A stretch of 56,292 nt of DNA from a virus. Made by a program: the position numbers and the translations under genes. Location of the stretch: the IMG/VR virus record IMGVR_UViG_3300025168_000103, positions 1 to 56,292 of that record; one strand, 5' to 3'. This document shows positions 24,501 to 32,500 of this stretch, piece by piece (positions within the stretch are counted from its first letter, which is position 1; the number at the start of each line of letters is the position of its first letter). The notes beneath the pieces were generated by a model, which worked only from the letters and a program-made list of their open reading frames with translations, was not told the DNA's origin and did no database searches.

Positions 24501-27419
24501 GTCTTTAACATCATAGTCTCTATATTCAATAGTTCCTATTACTTGACCGTCAACTTCAGCAACCATTTTATATTGGTATAAATCATTACCAAATTGAAAA
24601 AATAATTGACCGTCTATATTAACAACATTTTCTTGACCGTCTTTAGGTAAAACTAGTTTTATTTTTACGTCTACTGTATCTTGTGATATATACTTAGCTA
24701 AAAATGTATCTACAGTTTGGTTACCTACCTTACCTTCTCTATTGTAAAATTTAATTTTACTACCCTTGCTGTCTGTTATTGTATAACTATTACCTGATTT
24801 AGTAGGAACTATAGAAGAAGCTTTTACTATAATTTCACCACCTTTTTCAGCTATAGCTTTAGCTAATTTTTTAACTTTATCTAGTATTGGAATTTTTTTA
24901 CGAACCTTTTCTGATTTAGGTTCTTCAGGTAATTTTACTTCTTTTTTTTCAGTTACCGCTTTTTTTTTACTTTCTCCCTGTTTGTTTGCCCACTCCGTGT
25001 ATGACTCTGTAATAGTTCCGTTTTGTTTACCCTTCAAATATTCTTCTGCTTTTTTATAGGTCTCTACAGATACACCAGCCATACCTTTCATCTTCTTTTT
25101 TAACTCAGTAAAAGCTCTTCTTATTTGTTGTGAAGTTTTTGACTTTTTTAATATTCTTTCAGCTCTATCTACAGCGTCAACTACATTTTTTGCGACTAAT
25201 TTTTTTGCGCTTTCTGAAACTTCTTTTGGTGTTTTACCTCTTAAGCCTTGTACTGTCTCTACACCTTTTTTAGCTACCCCTCTTACAGTGTCTGCACCTT
25301 TCTGAGCTACTCCTTTAACAGCGTCAAAAGCTCTACTTAAAAACCCCTTACCTTCTTGTTTTTTCTTAGACTCTCTGTATTCTTCTATAGACATACCAGA
25401 TTCTTTAGCTTCCCTAGCTGTCATTCTTTTTTCACCCTTCTGTGTAAATTTTTCCGTTTCCTCAGAAGTTAATCTCTTTTTATATCTTTTGTCTGCTTTC
25501 CCTTCTTTAGTTAAGACTTCTTCTTTTTGTAAATAGAAATTTTCTATCTCGTTTTTAAGTTTCTTTTCTTCTGCTTTTAATACTTCTAAAACAGCCTTTT
25601 CTTCCATCTTAATATCATTCAGCTTTTGTTTCTGATTTTCAGTAGAAACATTTTCTTTAACTTTTTTTCTTTGTTCGTTAAATATAGACTTAACTTGTTC
25701 TTGTTGTGAATTGTTTCTAGTTAATCTATTTTCTCTATAAAAAACTTGTTTAGCTCCAGCTTCTGTTAATGTAGTGTTTACAGAATGTTTATTATAGTTT
25801 TCAGTCATTCTGTCTATAGTCTGAAATATATTATCTCTTCCTTCTTCTGTTAGTTTTCCGTCTTGCACTTGTTGCTCTATTACAGATTTCATTTTACTAG
25901 CATCTCCCTCGTAATTCCATATATGGTCTGCTACTAACTCGTCAGATAAGTTTTGGAAGTCTCTCATAGATTCTTCTGAATAGCTTCCGTCTTCTGCTAA
26001 TAATCTTAATCTTTCAGTTTTCTCTATTTTTTCATCTAACATTTTTTGTCTTTCAGCAGCTCCATCTACCACACCTCTTACTCCCCCCATAGCTCCTCCT
26101 AAACCTACAGAAGTCCAAAATATGTCTCTAGCTTCTTTAGTAAAATTACCATCCGCATCTTTTATATAATCTGTATATGAATCATAACCCTTACCTTGTA
26201 CATCATTTAAGTTAGCGTATTTAATCCATTCTTGATATGTTTCTTGAACTCCTTCAGAAAATCCCTCTACTCCTGCATAAACACCAACTGTAGGTAAATT
26301 TATAAGACCTCTTTGTACTAAGGGTTTTATAACTCCACCGACACTAGCGCTAAAAGCCATTGGTTTTGGAGTTAGTCTAGCCACTCTATTTATGTTCATA
26401 GTTTTACCTAGCCCTCCAAATAATATTCCATATTGAATAATGTCTACCGCTGCCCATTTAGAGTTGTCCCAAACAACTCCACTTGCAGCACTTGCAGCTT
26501 GTTCTTTTGTTAGTCCTTCCTTAATACCCTGATTATATGTTTCACCTCCTAAATATACACCTTCAAATGTATTGGCAGCGAGACCACCTCCTATCATTTG
26601 TGAAGCATTTCTCGCTCCTTTTGTAACTATAATACCAGCTTTACCCGCATCAATAGCTAAATGTTGAGCTAGTCCAGAGCCTCCAACTCTATTTGTACCA
26701 TACAATAACTTTGAAACCTTTTCCCCTCCAGATGTAGTAGAAACTACCCTACTCATTTTTCCAACTTTTCCACTTTGAGCTAATCCTTTCATAGCCCAAC
26801 TTCCAAATCTACCACCTATCATCGCTCCTCCACCATAAGGAATCATAAACGAAGCAGCGTATGGAATTAATCTAGCAACTTTAGAAGACCACATTTCTGC
26901 TTTAAACATGTCTTGCCATGTAACATCTTGTAAGTCTTCTGATATAATTAATAAATTTTCATTTTGCAAATCTGTTCCTTTTTTCTTTAACCAATCCCCT
27001 ACAGCTGTGTTTGGTTCGGGGTCATTAGGAGATATAACAGCTGACACATAATCTATAGCATCTCCTGTACCGTACACTAAATCTCCCCAACCCGCTCTTA
27101 TAGCTCTACCTGCGTCTGATGTAAATCCTCCTATAACTGCATCTGGGTCTACCATAGAAACACTACCTGAAGCGTCTTCTTGTATAGGCTGCATAAATCC
27201 ACCCATTTCGTTTTGCAACATATTTCCTGCCGCTCTACTCTCGTAGTATTTGTCTATATTTTCTTGTTGCTGTACTTGTTCTTGCGAAGGTCCTAATAAA
27301 CTATTAAAAACATCTGTACTACTTTTTCCATCATAACTTTCAATAGCTTCGTCTGGTGTAGAAATTAAATTAGTTTCTTGTTCTGCTGGTAAATCATACC
27401 CTGTAATATTATCTGCCAT
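15510..27419 (-). CDS. Giant virion RNA polymerase fusion protein (crAss-like vRNAP)
   Basis: This 3969-residue protein holds a multisubunit-type RNA polymerase active site in one chain. AYWGADLDGDSVHMN places the metal-binding aspartates at D2450, D2452 and D2454 (DxDGD). It follows RIPSHG (R2408) and KITIPAEVSA, the order seen in bacterial beta-prime (R.PTLH ... NADFDGD). A Lys-rich KKGTKMYTKG at 2347-2356 may match the beta-subunit lysine motif. In crAss-like phages such an enzyme is packaged and injected to transcribe early genes. Upstream are glycine-rich hydrophobic stretches (about 180-470) like ejection proteins, Lys/Glu-rich coiled regions (about 540-1050) and an HExxH motif at 1098-1102. 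The last 700 residues are helical, with a hydrophobic span near 3840. It is the last gene of the cargo unit. Confidence 0.85.
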   Translation of the reverse strand: MADNITGYDLPAEQETNLISTPDEAIESYDGKSSTDVFNSLLGPSQEQVQQQENIDKYYESRAAGNMLQNEMGGFMQPIQEDASGSVSMVDPDAVIGGFTSDAGRAIRAGWGDLVYGTGDAIDYVSAVISPNDPEPNTAVGDWLKKKGTDLQNENLLIISEDLQDVTWQDMFKAEMWSSKVARLIPYAASFMIPYGGGAMIGGRFGSWAMKGLAQSGKVGKMSRVVSTTSGGEKVSKLLYGTNRVGGSGLAQHLAIDAGKAGIIVTKGARNASQMIGGGLAANTFEGVYLGGETYNQGIKEGLTKEQAASAASGVVWDNSKWAAVDIIQYGILFGGLGKTMNINRVARLTPKPMAFSASVGGVIKPLVQRGLINLPTVGVYAGVEGFSEGVQETYQEWIKYANLNDVQGKGYDSYTDYIKDADGNFTKEARDIFWTSVGLGGAMGGVRGVVDGAAERQKMLDEKIEKTERLRLLAEDGSYSEESMRDFQNLSDELVADHIWNYEGDASKMKSVIEQQVQDGKLTEEGRDNIFQTIDRMTENYNKHSVNTTLTEAGAKQVFYRENRLTRNNSQQEQVKSIFNEQRKKVKENVSTENQKQKLNDIKMEEKAVLEVLKAEEKKLKNEIENFYLQKEEVLTKEGKADKRYKKRLTSEETEKFTQKGEKRMTAREAKESGMSIEEYRESKKKQEGKGFLSRAFDAVKGVAQKGADTVRGVAKKGVETVQGLRGKTPKEVSESAKKLVAKNVVDAVDRAERILKKSKTSQQIRRAFTELKKKMKGMAGVSVETYKKAEEYLKGKQNGTITESYTEWANKQGESKKKAVTEKKEVKLPEEPKSEKVRKKIPILDKVKKLAKAIAEKGGEIIVKASSIVPTKSGNSYTITDSKGSKIKFYNREGKVGNQTVDTFLAKYISQDTVDVKIKLVLPKDGQENVVNIDGQLFFQFGNDLYQYKMVAEVDGQVIGTIEYRDYDVKDENITRAKKSTTVKEKIKETKDKIKSIYEKVKSKVSQEETKPSKDNTFEKYDGAVPRRNHEVYTNAGLGEYIMLQRLIKKGLVPADQAYIVSGKLLDSFGNQAVSLAIGSTLLITEGGTVGTDIIHESGHVWYRMQAESPLIKRVNKLLVESDIFDLTSIQYPELTLIDVGGTVMTVGTFVELQKGIMNNSNEVKSDIKDIITNIVKNEGVDDTKTAELYASLITQLTTKRRGGAIAKKLSNLEQTHILEESFVRTLEANTYGSLNSIIKDSKVQKQLEEDLIKFYKETKKLATDEEAREFLNLVDDVVPTLTLEAAMKHILLNFGKKGDIQNSGYAGINRAKKASFRKATEYSLVHTFLNYELGKGLTDEQIADNVIKRIDKSGLINSKSLKKKQKDQLKQYIRAVLYTTNPKYKKNLAGSDKLLIEAILKEKGIGLDSEKGKQLTIQFEEQELNDETDLNLADQHNDELKNMNMPKTLTNFFKAVAEIYNVKQTESPFERKKLMYQLYNLAKKVKKNPEDFIMMVRESNSVEIQQMLSILDNKVFENENYTDAKLLQISNIFQSMVIERLQGDMLLIKEGQYEWKDNTLLSRTTEQSVITRMIDSWSNLSKAKQKQKMSSLENIYNKVAEDNYSESSKHQGTVAILETLFKDTDGFERIDIDAVLNETIIWNNKPMFLTDVFFESQVGLQGINLKHGRWMLFNKKTEKWTTKVNEQAQAYDYTKNNLQSFKQVLREVMVLSRPMNYLSIVDNVTGDGISIFNNNNALHNQAYDSVEQILGIDKRKKSIFNPKNNIYSKMIQEKMEKNILFDGRTGEILDNPFDISVHAGMYRYTPGQQTIERWDNGAKSMTEIDPSEMMAIDLYHFLNTVQKQKDGESVLYDQAIGTFSDKSRRYYVKSIAITDVASRNKVLETLYNNPALKDKYIKGGDVFPYTIVKDKKGNYQIKQIDEEYNKFMLELRKNPDLYDNNKSWQNRTEEQIKNFLTSYIANKFMAQQLLGYDHKQAKDEVDYIKRLAGSIASHTTYDHNTTFEPVITKDYYVDKEGNIYTENEIPEGVEAWIENDAAGYILPQQAKIITEKYGGVKDVGGVYKFVYNYRQEDGNTVYLKFAVQVLTPDMENTSKIHKNIANVLRERNRRIADAVIPTYDVRDSLYFTESKDNTFSHGHLVIAASESSAKLWFDGINGEKGSQYIYDVRNLSEISSIHDGVTEEQSLQEEYKNMDLIMDKQDELFIKGDRYDSNREFKGLDGKGLGIQLELDKQKEERYFPSQLFYNLANNMNSPKDMETLNRMLELRKNVMEKSNKERNLDEGMITSSEATTKDVFNEMDNFKDSVDPAVFGQLIASMFGNIDGRYPAINSVYNSIANGRVAKKGTKMYTKGSIAYQSSSLGMGLKAFEEMTIDGKKVVVSEAFVPGYLQKQGVKEGNLFLGTRIPSHGKVSTSVFIVKGFHGQLKGSPTSKITIPAEVSAYWGADLDGDSVHMNFKYNKDEIKSTDDWRNDSNEFFDLYVDLVSREDVRKEITANIDFVSDVESVIGKERPTVESQLTPIGDSKTFKENVPTKMLVGIVAALQRSLNIFSVSGVELGFEVDINGRKVDKFYDDRNAEDGVGNWFGLAQLLNIVLDNAKHQYADRLGLNEQSVAGFVMLRRLGYSLQEVKDIYTSDIVQKYFEWQKTTDGKRFVSSSATIEQLLGTKKKPGKKSSDFKKWLKDTYGSSSMSDNEIKDLRLVYNLEQFNKDVAQPIGKAFTVHQSIEKNPLELRGVVKKIEDVKNDPKRNMGGLFENPILTHALELFDSMLERASVTDIRYTPYMQSIMEEAYNDKKGLLYKTKDQKNKIINKLISDKMVENMEGIIYPTSTKSGLINGLKDIIKSKPDNKFIKAIKIVKNSKGREIVVLNRQLLNEFITESEINEIKKDFNELTEREQTIMFNIEYKFFDFGFKEDSLTPLFSDKFIKKINGYMEKTIDSMKEPSSSNLKPLGIIETIESKLTEEAKREDDINKQLEQRAEQAKEQKQDIQGNMTLETLEEQAIILGNKKTISHGYSTYNETNSDITKLIKPGNTLVVISPPIKRNSIDEISNLDKWAQSEGYDNYADIKENGNKYHKSFIKGESPIYIYKIKNVSSATEVTRAKKAFDRYNSEGKEYMDSNDMLSFNEWLEDKGITVESITKDSLIYSRLKERYRMYVVDYNIAEDLTDEKLTKEQLQKHTDEYLYDAMTKLDKLDSSATNRAKHLIRTEIAQRAFEKQTKFLQEKADLQNYDFKTPSKNDDISWLRKWMGSNNMTSKRPEIQYMINEIEKNYYNYIDRNRMYVNEINSVHDKLIESKMKGIGISERIKGKLNMSERYEKLYGNITQRTKEGKVIMLSREEINRKRDSLSKEEYDYWNLYQQINEKFGGIIRQERGDKVKNIQMGDLEMFSKEGLFGLYDMRMGKNMNVENVKLYFDVNGTEVLMPLSSIRTYLKSAGTAKERIAGVTLLEKLKRKATNLKKKGTHEDGSKITLTDAEIDALLNDGDAIAKMAEGVPPGKLTEADKALIEEYKRRQLTEFEHMSMDLNGALLEFVRGTLFKHGDVIRDNYGNAINMQDNPFVGMKNMSVLVDSIIQFNKENGNQNAAEYLTRWWKESFLEKKERKLNSAEKIMDWLVRLTTLRLLGFNPLVAIGNVLAGKYQELRKRGGKQMVLGEKRYFQDWNYSQDLLKKHRIVEYSFSDFIHLDNKKGAFGKIERASFIFMDKSENYIQGAAFLGMLTEQEYKSGEISQERVRQINHKISTLHGEGYTALDSRMLGTYALGRAALQFKKWYITLVGDRFQQRDIDRFGEVQVGSYTTAGKYVQGLWGQMINGEISMKSFKEQYDKLSEDQQKEMGAYIRGISLAGIVTLLILILEDDGEDDMVLRNLKKLSKDINVMTDYNRFKNYTIIPSSFGTAENIGNTVNYAVSGETQSKDSYLAEEGTPLWEKELQYEIAPFGQTNKEIRKSLYGGSSEKETPIIR

Positions 27420-27420
27420 G

Positions 27421-29580
27421 TTATTTCTTTAATGTAAAATATTTAGACCACTTTTTGTTTGTTTGTTGGAATTTTTTAAAAGTTTCTTTATCTGTATTTT
27501 TAGAATACCAGTTCATAAATCCTTTTGGTCCTTGTTTTAAAGCTTCTTGTAGTGTTTTGTCTTTACTAATTAATGAGCTTAATCCAGACGTAGCTTGTTC
27601 AAATAATTTATTAGTTTGTTGCATATCTCCTTCTGAAGCTTTTTCTGATTCTGTTAATAGCCAGCTCATTATCATTGGTGATGTTAAGTGTCCATTTTCT
27701 GCACTTACTCCACCTACAACCAAACTAGTTTCTATATTAGACTTATATGAAGTTGCTACTTGTGGTAAAATTTCTGTATTACCCTCTGTGTATATATTTG
27801 CTAAATCTAATTCTAATCTATCTTTTTGTTTTTCATAATAAGCAGCGTTTGACTTTTTAGTTTCATATGAATTTTTTTCATTAATAACCTTACTTAAACT
27901 TTCGCTGTCTGTCATTTCATCCATTTGTTGTCTAAAAGAAACATTGTTTAAATCTACAACATCATAAAAAGCGTCATCCGCACTAAAGGTATCACTATCT
28001 ATTAATTCGTTTATCATAACTACCTCTACAGGTCTATCACCCATATTGTCTCTTATTTTTTGTAAATCGTTTTTATTTGTATTCCTAGTAATTAACATTG
28101 ATGTAGGTTGTCCTGTTTGCGGGTCTACTCCTGAAACTCTGAATCCTAAATAAGTACCATTGTATTTTAGGTCCATAGCCTCTTCTTCTCCATAAGGATT
28201 AAATCCTAGAGCTCCAAGTCCAAATCCTCCAACAGCACTAATCCCCGCTACTACTGGAGCCGCTACACCTGTTGTAACCAATCCTGCACCAAACCCTACT
28301 GTTCCTGTTGTACCTCCAACTTCTAATCCTCTTTCCCACCATGTTCCAGTTATATCATCATCTGTTACTAATACTCCGTTTTCATTGTACAATCCTTTTG
28401 ATTGCATATTATTTATTGTTCCATTTTCAGAAAAATAAGAGTCACCATACTGAGCTGTCAAAACTGCTGTTTGTATGTTTTTGTCTGTTAATATTTGTCC
28501 AGATGTATTCATTTGGTCTCCAGAACCCATCCATTTTTCATAACCTCTTGACTCTGTGTCATAACCACCTATTCCTGCCCATAATTCTGTGTATGATGTA
28601 TTGTTATTTTCAGGGTCTAAACTTTCTAATAATTGTTGGAACCCACTTATTGAACCAGTACCATGCTCTTGTTCCATATCTAAAACATCATTTACTGTAA
28701 ACCCATCTATAGAACCCTTATAATTTTGTAAAAGTTCTGGAACAGCGTCTAAGTTTTTTTCAAACTGTAAAACATAACTCGTTTCTATTGCTTTTGTACC
28801 ATACACCTCTTGGTCTTCTTCCCATCTTAAATTTTTTCTAGTCCATACTTCTACCGCTTGTTGGTTTTCTTGTAAAGTATTTCTGTCTATACCAGTATCT
28901 CTTGACATATCATTTAGTATCGCTACCTCGTTTTTAGCATAAAAATCTTCATAACTTATTTCTTGACCATTGTCAGTGTCTTCCATCATAGTAGATAAAT
29001 CCCAATCTCCTCTCATTCCCACATAATCAAATTCGTCTGTTTCTCCGTTTATAAAAGCGGTGTATCTTTCATGGTCTCCAGACATAATTAACTTTTGTGT
29101 TTCTGGGTTTTGTGCAGCTGCTGTAAAGTTAGTTAAATTAGCTTTATTATTTGTAACTCTTCTCAATATTGGATTTCCCTTAGTAGGGTCATCGTCTGGA
29201 TTATTTATATTCATCTTATATTGATTTATATAATAATCTAAATTACCATACAATCTAGCTTGTGTATAGTCTCCGTTATATTGTTGTATTATATTTTTTA
29301 TATCTCCCCATCCAGAATGTTCTGCATGCCACTTCTTCATATCGTCAACATCTTTTTGTCTACCAAAAGATGAATTTAATATTTGTGTAGCTGTATCTTC
29401 CGCCTGTTGTATTTGTTGTTGTATAGCGTTTTGTTGATTTATTCTTTGTGTTTGTTGTTGTTGCAACATTTGCATATATTGCAATTCTTTCAAAGATTCA
29501 GAATCTCTTTGACTTTTTCTGTCCTGTGCAGATTTATAACCTGTGCTCAGCGTAGACCAAAATCCATAATCTATTGCCAT
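27421..29580 (-). CDS. Cargo/ejection protein, 719 residues
   Basis: This protein starts with a Gln-rich helix (LQQQQTQRINQQNAIQQQIQQ) and is mostly polar and acidic, but contains one glycine/valine-rich hydrophobic stretch (GTTGTVGFGAGLVTTGVAAPVVAGISAVGG, about residues 430-460) that could enter a membrane. The C terminus is Lys-rich. This mix, and its place directly upstream of the giant polymerase with a one-base gap, match internal cargo proteins of crAss-like virions that are ejected with the genome and line a channel through the envelope. No enzyme motif was found. Confidence 0.55.
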   Translation of the reverse strand: MAIDYGFWSTLSTGYKSAQDRKSQRDSESLKELQYMQMLQQQQTQRINQQNAIQQQIQQAEDTATQILNSSFGRQKDVDDMKKWHAEHSGWGDIKNIIQQYNGDYTQARLYGNLDYYINQYKMNINNPDDDPTKGNPILRRVTNNKANLTNFTAAAQNPETQKLIMSGDHERYTAFINGETDEFDYVGMRGDWDLSTMMEDTDNGQEISYEDFYAKNEVAILNDMSRDTGIDRNTLQENQQAVEVWTRKNLRWEEDQEVYGTKAIETSYVLQFEKNLDAVPELLQNYKGSIDGFTVNDVLDMEQEHGTGSISGFQQLLESLDPENNNTSYTELWAGIGGYDTESRGYEKWMGSGDQMNTSGQILTDKNIQTAVLTAQYGDSYFSENGTINNMQSKGLYNENGVLVTDDDITGTWWERGLEVGGTTGTVGFGAGLVTTGVAAPVVAGISAVGGFGLGALGFNPYGEEEAMDLKYNGTYLGFRVSGVDPQTGQPTSMLITRNTNKNDLQKIRDNMGDRPVEVVMINELIDSDTFSADDAFYDVVDLNNVSFRQQMDEMTDSESLSKVINEKNSYETKKSNAAYYEKQKDRLELDLANIYTEGNTEILPQVATSYKSNIETSLVVGGVSAENGHLTSPMIMSWLLTESEKASEGDMQQTNKLFEQATSGLSSLISKDKTLQEALKQGPKGFMNWYSKNTDKETFKKFQQTNKKWSKYFTLKK

Positions 29581-32500
29581 TATTCTTCGTTTTCGTTTAA
29601 GTTAGTATTATCTTCATATTTAGAAGATATATTATATCCTCCCTGTGTATTTGCTAGTCCATTTTTAATTTGGTCTAATAATGAATTAGACCCTCTCATA
29701 CTTTGTAAAGCATTAGCAAATGTAAGTCCAGCAAATTCAGAAGCTGCTTTCTTGTTTGCTAATTGCATTTGTAAGTTCTCAGTTCTTTTAGATTCTTGTT
29801 GCTCGGAGTCAAAGTTTTCTTTAAATACAAGTAATTCGGAATATTGTTTTTGATTTTCTCTTTGTAAAGCTGCGTCTTGAGCAGATACTTCTAATAAAGC
29901 AGATGTTCTTTGAGCGTCAAATATACCTGAAGAAGCTAAATATTTTGCTCTATCTCCTGCTGTACCTCTAATACTATTCTCTAATCCTTGTTGATAAGCT
30001 TTGTCTATACCTCTTCTAATTTTTAATTCTTCTGATGGATGATACCCTCTTTTAGACAGCTCTTTTGTTTCTCTTAAGTGTTCTTGAAACATAGGGCTTA
30101 ATTTAGCTTGTTCCATAGGTGTAACATCTTTCATTGCAGCGGCTAAAGCTTTCTTACCCATAACAGCGTTTATTAAAGCGTCAGGACCTCCAAATGAATC
30201 CATAATACCATTAGCTACGTCCATCGTACCTTTTAACAACTCTTGAGCAGTAGGACCCATACTTCTCGGTTCCTCAACTGACTCTAATTCTGTGTCAAAT
30301 TCAAATGCTTCTGGATTGTATGATATTATTTGGTCTAAATCATTTTCTAAATTAGATATATCATAGTCTTCCGACTTTATCTCATCAAATTTAGCAATTT
30401 GTTCTGGACTTAAATTTATATCTGGATTAGCTCCAGTTTCAAATATTTTCTTTTTTCTATTTGCTATAAACAAATCAACTTCATCTGTACCTCCCCTATA
30501 ACGACCAGCTATTCCGTCAGGATGTCCTTTTGTTTTGTCAAAGATATAATCATTTGATAAAATATCTCTACTATGAAAGTTATTTGCTTTATAATTTTTT
30601 AACGTAATTTTTTCTTCTGGTAAAATAGTTCCATTTGTTTCTTTTTTTTCTAGTCTTTCTATTTCTTCTTCGTTTTCACTAAAACTATTTACCCAGTCTT
30701 TTAAAACATATTTACTTGTACCGTCTTTTGGATTTTCAACTAAAACATATTTATTGTTTGCAGACATATCGGTATCTGTAACCCCTGAATTTGCTACGTC
30801 CTGATTTGCTAAATCTATTATTTGTACATTTACCTTGCCTTCTTTTTCTATTAATTTTTTATCTTCTTCAAGAGCTTTTAACTTATTTATATCTTCATTT
30901 GTTGAGTTAGTCATATATAGAAGTTTATCATACTCTGAATCAAACTCTGGTAACTCGCTCTTTTGTGTTGATATGTTTATTTTTTCTAATGTCGATAGTA
31001 TTTTTTCTTTTTCTTTTTCTGTACCTTCAAAACTTCCATCTACAATTGACTTTCTTTGTGATTCTAATTTATTTATAACCGCACCTCTTTGGTCGTTATA
31101 AAACATAGAGATTTGCTGATTGTCATTATTTTCTACAGCTTCTCTAAAGGTATTAATGTCAAATACATCATCTTTATTTCCATATTCTTTTTTTAACTCT
31201 AAATACTCTAAAGCTAAATTTGTAGTTTTTATGTCTTTATCTATTTGAAATTTTTCTTCTTCTGAATCAGAAGCTTCTAAAGCGTCTTCTTTATTTTTTA
31301 AATCCTTTTTTAATTCATTTCTAAGAGCTTTCTCAGAATTAGGTGTACTAAATATTACGTTTTCGTCTTCAACTTGTACATTTGTTAATCTCCCTAAACC
31401 TTTTTCTTCGTTCTCATCTTTTTCTTTTTCTATCCTAGTATATTTTTGCTCGTCTGTTTCTCTTGTTCCGTATAACCTAAAATTTTCTTCTCTTTCTGCT
31501 TCTAATTCTTCAGATTCTATTTCTTTATCTCTTTCTTGTTGTTCTAATTCAACATTAGTAACATCTCCCTTACCAGATTCTTTATTAGCATCTTTTTCTG
31601 CTTGTTCTACTTTATTTGATTCATATAATTCATTAAGGTCGTTGTTTCCGTAACTATACATTAAGTTAGTAAGTTCAGTTTGTTCTTCTGCTGTAATTGT
31701 ATTGTTATTTTTTTTCTCTTCTAACTCGTTAAACCTAGCAGTATCACTTTCTCTTTTTGTTCTTTCTTCATTTGTTTCTAGTACTCCTGTAGCTTCTTTA
31801 TTTACTTGTCTTTGATTTTCTAACGCTACCTCTTCTTTTTCGTACATTGGTTCATACACCTCTTCATAATACCCATCTATTTCACTATATTTTTCAATAG
31901 GTACCCCTTCATATTTTGCTGCTATTTCTGGATTTTCTGCAAATATCTCATCTATATATTCTTTATTTTTTTCTAACTCTTCTATTTCTTCTTCCCTCCA
32001 TTCTTGGTCGAGTAGTTCTTGTTCATCCAATTCTTCTACTTCATCCACATCTTCTACTTCGTCTACTTCTACTTCGTCTACTTCTACTGCTTCTTCTACT
32101 GCATCTTCATTGATATCTCCCTCTAAGTCTTTTTCATCTACTTCTTCCTCTTTCTTTTTCTCATTATACTTTTTTTGTGCTTCTGCAGCTTCTCCCATGT
32201 TAATTCTGTTCCCACTTTTATCTTCTGCATAAATAAACGCATCTTTAATTCCAGCGTCATTCATAGCTTTCTTTATTGATTCTGCGTCTTCTAATGTATT
32301 TGCTCCGTCTTTTCTTTCAGCTGTATAGCTATATATTATCCCTTTATCTAATTCTTTTTTGATTACATATTCACCGCTTTCTTCTATTTTATCAAATACT
32401 GCTTGTGTTTTTTCATTTACATCTCCTTCGACAACTCCTACTTTAACTCTGTAATTTACCCCACCTGTGTTAGATATATTCTCCATCCTAATAGATAATT

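Noticed and set aside
31916-32113. Leu-rich plus-strand frame that looks like a membrane protein
   Set aside because: It is the complement of the Glu/Asp/Val repeat region of the M15-SPOR protein; the Leu runs are an artefact of GAA/GAT repeats.
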